From positions 1 to 64,000 of the forward strand of contig JAJEKV010000877.1 of assembly GCA_021234155.1 (NCBI GenBank): DNA of 64,000 nucleotides, written 5' to 3'. A model generated the notes under the pieces. The model was not told where the DNA came from and made no database searches. It saw only the letters and a list, made by a program, of their open reading frames with translations. The translations under genes were made by a program, and so were the position numbers. This document shows positions 36,139-47,594 of this stretch, one piece after another (the first letter of the stretch is position 1; the number at the start of each line of letters is the position of its first letter). Origin of the DNA: Isoetes taiwanensis (Eukaryota; Streptophyta; Lycopodiopsida; Isoetales; Isoetaceae).

Positions 36139-37405
36139 ATTTGGCATTTTTCCTTCTTGGGGTTTATCTCAGAATCTGGCTCGTTTAATTGGTGTAAATC
36201 GTGCTCGTGAACTCTCTCTTACTGCATCTCCATTGACAGCAGAAGTTGCAGATAGATGGGTCCTTGTTAATAAAGTTGTGTCACCAGGTGATTTGATGAC
36301 AGCAACACATGATGTAGCAAAAGCTATCGTGAGGAACCATGAAGAGATGGTTTTGAACTACAAAACAATCATCAATGATGGAATAAAACTCCCCTTGGGG
36401 GATGCCCTTGAACTTGAGAAAGTAATTTTTTATGACAATGTCAAACTAGTCAATCATTTCTTAATTTTCGTCATCCCTCAAATCATTAGCATCGATCCGA
36501 GCCATCGGATCGCCATTCTGGGAAGGGACGAGCTACTACGTAAGGCCATTTCCTCTTTCGGACCGGTTATCGGCGTCTTCTCACAGCAGCTCTTCTTCTA
36601 TTCTCGTTGCTTCTCTCCCTTCCCGCCCTGCTGCGTGGGGGCATGAGGGTGCTTTTCTCTAACCATTCACGGGTGTTTTTTAGGGGTTCTTTGTGTTGCT
36701 TGCAGGCTTCCGCCGTCTTCTGGGGTCCTGCTATACTTGTGTTCGCCATCCACCCACCTCCTTCGGTTCTCCAGGCAACACATTCAAGGATTCCACCGTC
36801 TTCTGGGGTCCTGCTATATTTGTGTTCGCCATCAGCCTATCTCCTTCGGTTTTCCAGGCAACACATTCAAGGTTGTTGGCGACCATTTCTCATTAGGGTT
36901 TTCCTCGAAAACCCGAAAGGGCGGGATTTTTTATCCCGATGAGAAGTTGTCGCAATTACCCTTCTATATTGCCTGTGCACATTTCTTTTTACGGGGTAGT
37001 CCGATATTGTTCCTATGGTCGGCTACCCCTCTCTCTTCTTCAAAACATTGTATACTGCTGCTGTGATGAATGACAAGGTTTTGTGTCTCTTGCGAGTCCC
37101 TTCCCAGAATACATGTTTCCTGGAACAGCACATGTTTGTACAATAGGTAATCATCTGTTAAATATTGTTATGTAGATGGCAAATGTTGACATTAAATTTT
37201 ACGCGTCCCTTGATTATGTCCGTCCAGCATCTTCCAAAAGAATTTGATTTTTTAGACAAATTGTCATGCCTTTTACAATGAACTAACTTTTCTCATTTTA
37301 TAGGAAACAACGCATAAATATTATGCTGGAATGCAACCTGGGGCATTTTTGGAGATGCAGCGGTATATTGCTGGTCGTTCTTCAAAATCACGTGCAAAGC
37401 TCTGA
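36139..37405 (+). CDS. ECHIA: Peroxisomal enoyl-CoA hydratase, last two exons
   Basis: Exons 36139-36421 and 37304-37405 join in phase 0 (GAGAAA|GTAATT, TTATAG|GAAACA). The product reads FGIFPSWGLSQNLARLIGVN, RARELSLTASPLTAEVADRW, then LGDALELEKETTHKYYAGM, and ends IAGRSSKSRAKL. This is the C-terminal half of the plant crotonase-fold enoyl-CoA hydratase, which hydrates trans-2-enoyl-CoA in peroxisomal beta-oxidation. The final AKL is a PTS1-type peroxisome signal. The N-terminal oxyanion-hole block is not visible upstream, so the copy is 5'-truncated. Its 882-bp intron contains an 83-bp tandem duplication. No stop interrupts the exons. Confidence 0.8.
36708..36873 (+). repeat. 83-bp tandem duplication inside the hydratase intron
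   Basis: TTCCGCCGTCTTCTGGGG..CAACACATTCAAGGA occurs twice with about 10% difference, period 83. The surrounding 36.48-37.07 kb is GC-richer than the intron edges and looks inserted. Confidence 0.85.
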
Positions 37406-38056
37406 TATGCATTATCTTAGAATTTGAATGTTTAGTTGTTTCTCATTTATTTGTAAGTGAAGTCTTTTAAAGTGCCGGTGATTACCATCTTTTGCACATA
37501 ATACAGATGAAACGTATCTATTGGTACTAATTCCCATGTGCTAATTTACTCCCTTAATAGTGAAGATAATTCCTATGATTGATTTCCTGCACCATACATT
37601 ACCTAGGTTTTTGAATACAACTGCTGTAAAGCCGTTACATGCCTAGTTTTCTAAAGGTCTTTATATTTCTAAATCACAATCCAAGTTCGCCCAAATTTTG
37701 TTACAGAAATGCTTTCCCTAAAGTCTGATTCTAAGATTGTTGCCTAAAATTGGGCGTATTGTCTGTACCTCAAACAAGTTATCATAGCTAACCTGTAATC
37801 ATAGTCAAGCTAACCTGTAAAATACGGGAAAATTTTAAAACACCCCTACTTTTTGCTGAAATTATTGAAATGCCTCTAAACTGAGGTTTTAAAAAACTAT
37901 ACAAAGCAAATTTGAGTTGTGGATCTCCACTGAGTCTGTGTTCTTACCTTGTTGCGTTCAAGTTATGAGAAACATGAGTTGTAGAGTTAAAAGTTTACCA
38001 GCACTTCCAAGATCTCCAAGTGTTTGCCAACTATAAATTTGCTTGTAATATCCAGC
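37406..38056. other. Spacer, no gene seen
   Basis: AT-rich 3' flank of the hydratase fragment; no further feature recognised. Confidence 0.5.
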
Positions 38057-38771
38057 TTAACTCAAAAGGATGTCTGACATTAACGTATAAGAATCGGCAT
38101 GTTCTGGATTTACCTCCATGAGCTTTTGGAAGCATCTAAGTCCCAAGCTGGTTTCTCCATAAGTTTTGCAGGCACTCAGCAAAATCATCCATGCTTCTAT
38201 TGACGGAGAACATGGTGCATTATCAAGCACGTGCTGCATGCAAATATCCTGATCTAGCCAGAAGATCTACCATGCAACTGTAGTGATCCATTGTCGATGC
38301 ATACCCATAATAAATGTTCATCAACTTCATATACTGCAGACCTTTACTTACTAAACCAGCACGGCTATAGGTAGTTAGAATACAAACGAATGTAACGGCA
38401 TATGGCTCAATGTCAGAAATGTGCATGTCATCAAAACATTGCATGGCATTCCACAAGGCAACATCCTTAATTGTGAGTTTATCAAAGACTGCGTGTGCCT
38501 CTGCAAGGGACCCACATTTTGCATACATGTTGACCACACTGGTTGCAATAAAAATATCCTTCTCAAATCCATTTTCTAAAACCATGCTATGTATTTCTCG
38601 ACCCTTGTCAATCGCTCCTATGCTGCCACAAGCTTTCAAGCTGGACACCAACACAAGAGCATTTAGAGGCACACCTTCACGTCGCATTTGCTCATAACAT
38701 TTCAAAACCTCTTCAACAAGTTCCCTTTCAGCATATGCTGCAACCATTGTAGTCCAAGATACCTCATCCAT
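38057..38771 (-). pseudogene. PLS-class pentatricopeptide repeat protein, broken
   Basis: The minus-strand frame 38771-38223 shows PPR motifs in tandem: VSWTTMVAAYAERELVEEVL, then CGSIGAIDKGREIHSMVLEN, then VVNMYAKCGSLAEAHAVFD, then GLVSKGLQYMKLM. It continues in another frame (38239-38057) as IEAWMILLSACKTYG..LGLR and MEVNPEHADSYTLMSDI, an E-type end. PLS PPR proteins bind organellar RNA and often serve editing. About 15 codons are missing after ALWNAM (normally IAAYA..G), a frameshift lies near 38230, and the N-terminal repeats are cut off at 38771. It is a dead fragment. Confidence 0.85.
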
Positions 38772-40873
38772 CTTAGTTTGGTATCACAGGGTATGGTACA
38801 TCCGCGAGAGCGGGCAACACCACCCTAGCCACTTCACCCTCGGGATATGGAGGGCAACCCTCCATGCGCAGCACCTTGTTATTGTTATATTGATTATGGT
38901 GATTCCACCCTTCGAGCTGGCTATGTTTATGTATATATTATGTCGTGTGCTAATGTTGTTATTCGCTTCCACAGCTAGCAAGACTGATCTCGAGGGAGAC
39001 AAGACAATAACAAGTCTATACCTCCTACATCAGAACTTGTTCACTATCAAGAGCTTGATGCCGGATAGACGACCTCATGTTGGCGAGTCAGTTGCTGATG
39101 GAAGGTAATCTCCCATTCTTATACGACTGAGCTATCATTTTTTAGTTGGGGATGTCGCAACACTAATCCACATGTGGTAGGGAAGAGTCTTTGCTTTACC
39201 AATCCTTCCATGCATAATTTCAAACGATCGCAGTGTTACATTGGCACATTTATTTTATGTAGCATTTTTTAAATCCTTCTGCCAACATCATTAATCATTT
39301 CCTATCTCTTTTGTTTCTTTCTATAACTTGCACCCCAAATTTTGCAGCATCATCAATGATTGGGATTGGGTAGGAAGAGATGAGGATTGATTGCACGGAA
39401 GTAGGAGAAGCAATAGGAGCACATGAAGGCATATGAGCAGCAGGAAGATGTATGGCCACAAAAGAGCAACAAAAGTATAGCGAACATGGCCAAGGGGACA
39501 ATTTAATGTATAAGCATCAAAGGCATCAATATCAAGGAACATCTTATCCAACTTAGGACCGTTGAACAAAGATAAATCATACAAAATAAAAATAAAAATA
39601 AACGACCATTCCTAACAATTACAAATTTTGGTAATGGAACAAGTAAAACATAATGCAATGACCATTGACTATAGAATGGGGAAAATGCAAACTCAGACCG
39701 TTGGCAATGGCCACCATAAATTAAAAAATGTGTAGCTCAATTGAAAAGTTTTCCAAGGCAAACCAATAAGGTATGCGAAAGAACACTGGATTTTGTTAGG
39801 CAAAAAGCCAGATGTATAAACTTGGTATAATAGATAATGCCTCGCATGGATACAAGCTTATCCACAACAATTGGAGAATTTGACATGATTTGAAAAAAAA
39901 AATGTTCTCTTAAGATGAGGATCAACATGGTGTTCTAACATGTTGGACAAGATCAACATGGTGCTCTAACCAGATACGAAGCATAATTTGCATAGAATGT
40001 GAATATTAGTGAAACTTCACTAGAAAATTTATTGCTAACCTATGCTCGAGGCAATAATCTCAAACTTGGGAAGACTTGATACGTTACTTTTTTTTACTGT
40101 TTTTTTTTCTTTTGGGGTGGTTTATGGCATACACTTCTTTCCAAGATGCTATTTTCTTAACAGTGACATGTTTCTCAAAATAAGATTACTCAGACAACTT
40201 ACAATAACTTGTTCACAACTACAAATTATCCAAAGGACAAGGTTACCATCAATTTGAAGCCAATAATTCTTTTGTCTTTCTCCAACAACAGCTTTGTCCC
40301 GGTCCTCAACAACATTTAAAGTGTCTAATGGCAACGCTTCTACAACTTTATCCTTGACATTCCACTTTTGTTGGAATTTATTTTTTTATTCGTGTTCCTG
40401 AAATATCAACTAGAGATCCATCTACATGTTAATTATTCTCTAGCTTCAATGTTCTTAATGGAATTCCATATAAACTATGATTTCACTTCCTTTATGCATT
40501 CACCAAATACATTCTTCAAGACAAAATACCTTCAATCAATAAAATACTTGGGCCTTTGGGCCGATCACTACCATGTATGATACCTATAATCGTAAGAGTA
40601 ACTGCCCAAATGATCCTACTTAAGATTTTTTTCTTTTTGATCCTTAAAATGGAATTTTTGAACCTTGTTAACTTCGTCCTTCAAAGATGCTTGAACGCAA
40701 TCTAAGATAAGATTATTTTTGTTCAGTAATACGTCTGAACTACTTGGAATTCTTTAGGTAGGTTTCCCAGCAACGTAGCAATTTATTGCAATTTATTTTG
40801 ATCATAGACTTTTTCAGGGTAACTCCAAACCTAAGAGGAATGCAGAAATCCCGAATCATCCATCAAAATCGAA
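38772..40873. other. Spacer with no assigned gene
   Basis: Just right of the PPR break is TTTGGTATCACAGG, reminiscent of a retroelement primer-binding site (TGGTATCAGAGC), so a retroelement may have cut the PPR gene. Short frames at 39295-39928 and 40042-40580 were not recognised. Confidence 0.35.
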
Positions 40874-41830
40874 TTATTTAAAAAGCATAAAGTCTAAAGA
40901 CCGAGTTGCTCCATCCTTCTCGCCCCACTCTTCAAAAGTTTGCAACCAAGAACCATAATCCACTCCACTTGTAACTGGAACTCTAGTAATTGATGGTTGA
41001 ACGGAAATAGGAGTCTTTCCAGTCTCAAAATAAAAAAGCTTTTCACTTCTTGACACCAACTCCAGCCTTAATTGCCTTTGCAAGAAATCTCGTGCCATTA
41101 AACACATGTAGTGTTTTGTTCCATGAATTCACAAGTCACTATGAAAGAACCGTGCTCTGATACTAATTGATATGGTTCCTCTGATCCTGTAAAAAATGTA
41201 CACAAATTGTTAGCAAAAAGCTTAGTTTACCACCCAATCGGATCCAATCCATTGTGATCACCGCGCCCTTAACCACGTAAGCCGGAGGCCTTCCATTATT
41301 AGGCCAGCTGGTATAGCATACAATTCTTTGCAAGCAAGCCATCAGGTCTTCACAAGGTAACAACTTTAAGAACAAAGAATGACAAGGAAACTCCATGGCT
41401 AAGACAGACTTCAGAAATAAGATAAGATTTAGGTTTTTTAAGTCGACGGGGATCCTAACGGACCATGGGATGCACACATAGCAAAGGGCATAAGCCCAAA
41501 TGAGAGCTGGGGGGCTACAAAAATTAAATACTGATGTTAAAGATAACTCAACGAAGGGTTTTGGAGCCACTTATCACAAATAAGGGTTGTGCCTCCCTTG
41601 TAGACTGCCCACTTTTTTTGGATTAAGGGAAAGAGTGCCTGCCACATGGCAAGGCGGTGTTCCCCGTATCGCAAGAATTTCAATTAGGTGACATTTACAT
41701 TGCTCACCATGGTAATGGTGTGGGAAGTTAGGTAAAATTGATGTTGGTACAAATTGATAGTTATGATCTACGGAGAACAAGGACTATTCTTTTATCTACT
41801 TCCTTCGAGGTTTTAAGTGTTAACTATGTA
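40874..41830 (-). mobile_element. LTR retrotransposon 5' part (LTR, primer site, short frame), minus strand
   Basis: On the minus strand TAGTATCAGAGC (41165-41154) matches the initiator-tRNA-Met primer-binding site used by many plant LTR elements, with one change from TGGTATCAGAGC. The LTR would end in ..CCATATCA at about 41168 and extend right to roughly 41830; its far edge is not defined. Downstream, a frame (41107-40874) gives MARDFLQRQLRLELV and YGSWLQTFEEWGEKDGA, perhaps the start of gag. The LTR side lies about 250 bp from the ATG of the ubiquitin protease gene. Confidence 0.45.
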
Positions 41831-42081
41831 GTTGACCCCACATAAGAACCCACCAAGCAAGACGAGAGCTTCTTCCTCCGGATATGCTTCCCATATATAT
41901 TTCTCCATCTCGATCCTCGCATCATTTTACTGATCCATCTGCTCCGGCGCTTAAATTAGATTGATCGGCCATAACCCAAATAGCTCAATTCGCTTTTTGG
42001 TACTCTATTATGTTTTAGGGTTTCACCGGAATTGGCTCTCCTGTTTAGGGTCCCGTTTAAACTACGTGGTGACATATGGTC

Positions 42082-43943
42082 ATGGGAGCCTCTGGCTCAA
42101 AGTTAGAGAAGGCGCTGGGAGATCAGTTCCCAGAAGGTGAACGGTATTTTGGATTGGAGAATTTCGGCAACACATGCTATTGCAATAGTGTCCTTCAGGT
42201 TAGTCTCCATTCTTCTGTTTAATTGGTGGATCTTCCCTGTCGATTTGAATTTTATGGCAAAAACGATCTGAGAATTCCCTGAAGTTTAGGCCAAACGATT
42301 TCGATTTTATTTACCTGACAAATGGCTTAATAAACTGGGATAGCTATACCTGGTTATTCTCACACAGATCCATTTTAACTCCGTTTTGTACCTTTGTAAC
42401 GTGACAAATCTTTCTATTGATTTAAAAAGGCATTTGAGTCGAAGGCAGGACTTTCTTGCTTAGCATTACGGTTTATTTGGAAGACTTTGAAAATGGTGTA
42501 CATGAACATGTCCTAAGCTGGCATATTCCAACCGTCGATTTGCTGTTTGCAGGCTTTATATTTCTGTGTACCATTTAGGGAACAACTTTTAGAATATTAC
42601 AGGGGTAGCAAGGCATTAGGAGAACCAGAAGAGAACTTACTGACATGTTTGGCAGAGCTGTTTACGCAGATATTTACTTCTCACAGTTGTTTATGTACAG
42701 GATTCATGTTCTTGGAAGGTTTGAAACTAAGAAGTCAGTTACCATCTTTTGATAAAAAATCAAAGTCTAAACACATCTTACGTGCCTTTACCTAGGAGTT
42801 GGCAGTCTTGACATTCAGTCTGTTAGTGAAGGCTTTTAATGTTTGTTTTTTCCACAGATAAACTCTCAAAAGAAGAAGACTGGTGTAATAGCACCAAAGA
42901 GGTTTGTCCAAAGAGTAAAGAAACAGAATGAGCTGTTTCGTAGCTACATGCATCAGGTACCTGATTGTCATTTAATTGTCTCTTAAACACAGCATTCTGT
43001 GCTAAACCTTGTATTTGTGTAGGACGCACATGAATTCTTAAATTATTTGTTAAATGAGTTGGTTGAGATATTGGAGAAAGAGGCGCGGGCAGCAAACGGG
43101 AATTCAGTGTCCCAAGAGAAACTGTGCAATGGTTCCATGAATGGCAGTGCAAACGGGACTCATCAGCCTGTTGCTACATGGGTGCATAATATTTTCCAGG
43201 TAAATCAGTATCTATGATACCATGCTTTCTTGTTGCCATATTTGCTAACAAGATGATTCCAGGGAATATTGACAAATGAAACTAGATGTTTGAGATGTGA
43301 GACTATTACCGCAAGGGATGAAACATTTTTGGACCTCAGTCTTGATATCGAACAAAATAGCTCCATAACAAGTTGTCTTCGAAATTTCAGTTCAACAGAG
43401 ACACTCAATGCTGAAGACAAGTTCTTTTGTGATAAATGTTGTAGGTAGGTTTCTTCAAAATTTCTCCTCCTTTCTTGTCACTGTTGAAAGTGTCCAGGTA
43501 AGTAAACTGGCTTTTTTATCTTCTCTAGCCTGCAGGAAGCTCAAAAGAGAATGAAGATAAAATCACCTCCTCGTATACTTGCTCTTCACCTAAAGCGTTT
43601 TAAATACATCGAACAGTTAGGACGGTACAAGAAACTTTCCTATCGTGTTGTCTTCCCATTGGAGTTGAAGTTATGCAATACCACAGATGATGCACCTGGC
43701 TCAGAAGCTGAGTATTCGCTTTTTGCAGTAGTTGTGCATGTAGGCAGTGGTCCCAATCATGGTCATTATGTCAGTTTGGTTAAAAGCCACAATCATTGGT
43801 TGTTTTTTGATGATGAAAACGTTGAGATCATTGATGAGTCATACGTGCAGACATTTTTTGGCTCTGCTCAGGAGTATACAAACAACACGGATCATGGCTA
43901 TATCTTGTTTTATGAAAGCCTAGATCCAAAATCCAAAGAATGA
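42082..43943 (+). CDS. UBP3: Ubiquitin-specific protease, UBP3/UBP4 type, complete
   Basis: Six exons: 42082-42198, 42553-42669, 42858-42956, 43023-43199, 43263-43444 and 43529-43943, giving about 368 residues, close to the ~370 of Arabidopsis UBP3/UBP4. It starts [20 protein letters not shown]. The Cys box is [13 protein letters not shown] (catalytic Cys near residue 31), the zinc-type CLRC..CDKCC pairs lie in the middle, and the His box is [12 protein letters not shown] followed by [11 protein letters not shown]. It removes ubiquitin from substrates; in plants this nuclear pair is needed for pollen development. MGAS suggests N-myristoylation (inference). Exon 2 must end at CAG|ATATTT to keep the conserved TQ|INSQKKK junction, a non-GT donor. 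All other introns are GT-AG. It is the only intact host gene seen. Confidence 0.95.
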
Positions 43944-45429
43944 AAAAAGTTTTGAGAGGATATTGGGTACTTGTACCAACTTTCACTACCACAGCAGGGT
44001 CGATGTAACCATTAGGTACCTTACTGTAAATGGGAGTTCAAGCAGTATGTGGATATGGCAGCTCAGTATGTACACTAAAATTCTTAGCAGGGCAGATGCT
44101 TATATGTGTAGCCTTTGTCTGCTGCAGTAAAGCTTGCATATTCTTCTTTAATTATTATCAGAATTTTATGGGGAAACATTTTTGTAAAGTGGCTGAAAGT
44201 GTGCAATCTTTCGGCAATGAGGTATAACTAGTTTGTGTACAATTGCAAAAGCATGGCAGATATTTTTTGTTTGTATGAATATTAATGTAAAAAGCATACA
44301 ATCACCCGAGATGAGCAGGTGCAACATTCATTTGCCTTTTGTTTTCATGCTTGCAATGTGAATCAATGTAACAAAATATTTTTTTTGGGCTCAATGATTC
44401 TTGCTTACGTTCTTGCAAGGGTTCCGTGACATCCTTTTCTTTATTTGTCGCTACATAATAGTAAAGCACAAAATTGTTCATGCAAGTGTTAAATACTAGG
44501 ATTTGTAAGGTCTCTCTATTTTTATGGGTCTTCATTTACTCTTTGTTTCTATTCTTTAATTGAGAATCATTACACCATTACCAGTCTAGGGGGACTATAA
44601 ATTATTGCAATCAAAGACAACAATTGATTAATGCCTATATAATATTGTATGAAACTTGACCTATGTAAAACTGTACGGAGCTTGACCAGATACATAGACC
44701 TCGCTTAGTTTGTGGAAAACTCAAAAACATTTATATTTCTTAGGGACTTGCCTATATTATACCTATCGTTATAATTTCTTAGCATCTTAAGATCCAATTT
44801 TTCATTTGTATACAAATTTTTCTTAGATGTTGAGACGGAGGAGGTCTATTTGCCATGTATTATAAATATAGTGTCGATTAATGCCCTTGTAAAACTGTAT
44901 GAAACTTAACTAAATATATGGACAACTGTATTACAAATATAGTGTCGATCAATGCCCTTGTAAAACTGTATGAAACTTAACTAAATATATGGACAGCTTA
45001 CCTGCGTAATTTGTGCAGAACTCAAAAACGTTCTTTTTCCCAAGGCTTGCCTATACTATAGCTATCCTTATAGTTTTTGACCATCTTAAGTTCCAGATTG
45101 TTATTTGTTGCATGCAAAAACTATGAAGAGTTTCTTAAACAAGTAGGCTTGCAAAATACATGCATATGAAGAGTTTTTAAACTAAGAACCGAACGTCAAT
45201 ATATGAAACCTAAAAAAACAAGGGGTGCCACAACCAACCATCTTGATGTGTTGTTTACAATGATATTTAATAGAGGTAAACAAAAATGTTCAATAAATGC
45301 ATCAACATTTATGCCAAAACCAAGACAGAAGGCTATTATATCTCTTCTGTCTTTTGTTATATAGGTGTTTCCTGCTGTCAACTTTTAGATAGAAAGGGCT
45401 TTTATTAAGCATCCTAATTTACATGTTGC
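43944..45429. other. 3' flank and spacer, no gene seen
   Basis: The first few hundred bases are likely 3' UTR and terminator of the protease gene. The rest is AT-rich with a tandem duplication at 44.86 kb and no coding exon recognised. Confidence 0.5.
44857..44998 (+). repeat. 71-bp tandem duplication
   Basis: TATTACAAATATAGTGTCGAT..AAATATATGGACA is present twice, period 71; a more diverged third version may lie near 44630-44710. Confidence 0.85.
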
Positions 45430-45475
45430 CATATTTATGCCCAGCACTAGTGTTGTTATAATCTGAGGTGTTGAA

Positions 45476-45549
45476 GCTTTGGTAGCTCAATTGTTTAGAG
45501 CACATGTTTAGTAAGCGGGAGGTTTCGAGTTCGACTCTCAACGAAAGGA
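45476..45549 (+). tRNA. tRNA-Thr(AGU), probably degenerate
   Basis: Recognisable by GTAGCTCA..GGTTAGAGC-like D arm (here AATTGTTTAGAGC), anticodon loop TTAGTAA (AGT) and T arm GAGTTCGACTC. Acceptor and anticodon stems carry mismatches (GCTTTGG against CGAAAGG, CATGT against GCGGG), so this copy may not be functional. Confidence 0.65.
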
Positions 45550-45624
45550 TATTAAAACAAATCCACGTACTCCTATGGATAGATCTTGTGATTATAATGT
45601 TGATTATCAAATCAAAGTTGGAAG

Positions 45625-45697
45625 GCTCTCGTGGCCTAATGAATAAGGCATTTGACTTCTAGTCAAGAGATTGTGGGTTCGAGACCCATCGAGAGTG
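45625..45697 (+). tRNA. tRNA-Arg(UCU)
   Basis: 73 nt. The acceptor stem GCTCTCG pairs with CGAGAGT (one G-U), D arm GCCTAATGAATAAGGC, anticodon stem TTTGA/TCAAG around CTTCTAG (anticodon TCT), and T arm GTGGG-TTCGAGA-CCCAT. All stems close, so it looks intact. Confidence 0.9.
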
Positions 45698-45754
45698 TGC
45701 AGAAAGAAAGTGGAGGCCAAAGTGATATACTTTGTTTTAATTTAAAGTGTTGAA

Positions 45755-45828
45755 GCTTTTGTAGCTCAGTTGGTTAGAGCACACGATTAGTAAGCGGGAG
45801 GTCTTGAGTTCGACTCTCAATGAAAGCA
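45755..45828 (+). tRNA. tRNA-Thr(AGU)
   Basis: 74 nt. Acceptor GCTTTTG/TGAAAGC, D arm GTAGCTCAGTTGGTTAGAGC, loop with AGT, T arm TTGAG-TTCGACT-CTCAA. The anticodon stem (CACGA/GCGGG) has two mismatches compared with the CCCGT stem in the other cluster, so function is uncertain. Confidence 0.8.
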
Positions 45829-46121
45829 AAGTGATAATGGCCTGCAACGAGTTCCATTTTCTAAACGCATCAAATCTCTTTATTGATATGCTAGGAAGAA
45901 GTGACTTGTACCGGTTTTTTTACCCAATAATGCTTCTCTATTGATTTGATATAACATGCATTATTATTTAGCAACATGGATTACGATCTGTTCTTCACTA
46001 CTATTTTTTTTTAGTTTAAGTGGCAATTGACTCGTGACCTCATTTACGTATTGCTATAGTAAGAGACCGACGTGAGAATTGGTACACCATTACCATTTAT
46101 ACCCTCATGCTGATCAGCCTT

Positions 46122-47594
46122 GTTGGGTGAAAAAATACATTATAACCAAGCAGCACTATATAAACTCACTAGCAATAACAACACATCATACTACCTCGAA
46201 GGGTAGCCCATCCACATATCCATAACTACAAAGAAGATAAACATATGCCATAAAACATGAGAGCTCCTACCCGTGGCTCTGATTCATAAGAAGGTTGACT
46301 AACTGGCTAGGCCTCAAGATAGAGCAGACCGAGTTATAACAATGGCGAGGACTGGCTCGAGACAATGGCTAGGGTTGACCACTCCATCCGCCCCTCCTGT
46401 GCATACTTTGCAGAGTAGGCTAGATCGGGCTCTGACATGACTCTAGCCTTCCGGATATGCAATCTCATGGCATCACCCATCGAGACTGCTCCGGGTTGCA
46501 TCTCCCCGGCCCGATGAGGCAGGAAGGGTCGCATCTCCCCTTCCTGGGGTCTAGAGGTTCCACGGGCGGCTAGAGAATCGTGGCGACACACGATTCGTAC
46601 CCGACTTAACCCCCCAAAACAGGAGCCAAGGCGACACTTACAACTCCTGAGAGGCAGGGCGATACCATTGCCCCAGGAGGTGTCAGACCCATGCCCGGCC
46701 CATACAAAGTGACCGACCATAGGCCTAGCCCGCTATGGGATCCCCAGTAGCCACGCTCAGCAGGGATCCTCCCTTCGTATTGCCTCTAGCCCCGTTGTGT
46801 AGTGCTGAGTCACATCATAGCCCCCAAAGTCCGGTGGGCTCTTATGCACAGGCCGCATAATAATAGGAACTAAGGGGTCTAAACTAGGAGCATACTGCGT
46901 AATGGCTACTAGGTCGCTACCCCCCTTCCCAATACAAGAGGAGCAAACATGATCAACCAACATCACATAGCATCATATCATGATAATCATCATAAGAACA
47001 TCTTAACCTAATCATACATATCTAACTTACAGTTAGGGTTCCTTGATTAGGGTTCAAGATGTTGAATAAGGGTCCTAGGATGGCTCTACTCTAGACACGA
47101 AATACTAACCCATCTGGAGTGCTAACTTCCAGATGAACTACTAAGAGCACTACTCTACATACCTGCTCCAGAAGCACTCCCTCCCAATCTTGGCGTCTCC
47201 ATGGTCTTCGAAGTGGTCGAAGCTGTGCTCGCTCCAAGATCGAATCCACACTCCGGGGGCTGCTGCACTAGACTATGCCACAGCAAATGGTGCTCGAAAC
47301 GGAGTTTCGAGTGCGCAGATGGTTCCCAGGGTGCTAGGGTCAGGAAAGGGGTCTAGGGTTAGGGTTTAGGTTAATATAGTTAGGGTCCACATAGGATGCC
47401 ACGTGGCACCAATGGGGCGAGACCGTGTGGCAGTTGCCCAATAGGATAAGGCCATGTGGAAATGGGCCTTATCCTAAGGTTATCTAAGTTAAAACTTAGA
47501 TGTGCACCCATTGCCACTTTCTAAGGTATACAAGGCTACAAGGGTAGACTTATATAGTGACGGGTCCAAAAATATACGTATTTATAGCGTCACA
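46122..47594 (-). mobile_element. Gypsy-type LTR, 3' copy (minus strand)
   Basis: Read on the minus strand, it starts TGTGACGCTATAAATACG at 47594 and may end ..TTCACCCAACA at 46122. Directly before it lies the purine run TAAGAAGGAGAGAA (47608-47595), the polypurine tract expected next to a 3' LTR, and before that GCGGAGGACAGCATTATCC, as in plant chromovirus tails. Its first ~730 bp match 49827-50552 in the same orientation. The interior has no coding frame. No target duplication could be confirmed. Confidence 0.7.

Larger units (their letters stand above)
45430..46083 (+). repeat. tRNA cluster unit, inverted relative to 55.75-57.48 kb
   Basis: Gene order and flanks (TTTGATTTGATAATCAA.ATTATAATCA between tRNAs, GCATCAAATCTCTTTATTG, ACTCGTGACCTCAT) are the reverse complement of those in the minus-strand array at 55.75-57.48 kb. 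Both clusters come from one duplicated segment. It ends at about 46083. Confidence 0.85.

Noticed and set aside
38772-38800. TTTGGTATCACAGG as a primer-binding site
   Set aside because: Two mismatches to TGGTATCAGAGC and no LTR edge or gag frame beside it; mentioned only as a hint.
44857-44998. Regular repeats considered as a CRISPR-like array
   Set aside because: Only two copies in direct contact without spacers; a plant nuclear tandem duplication.
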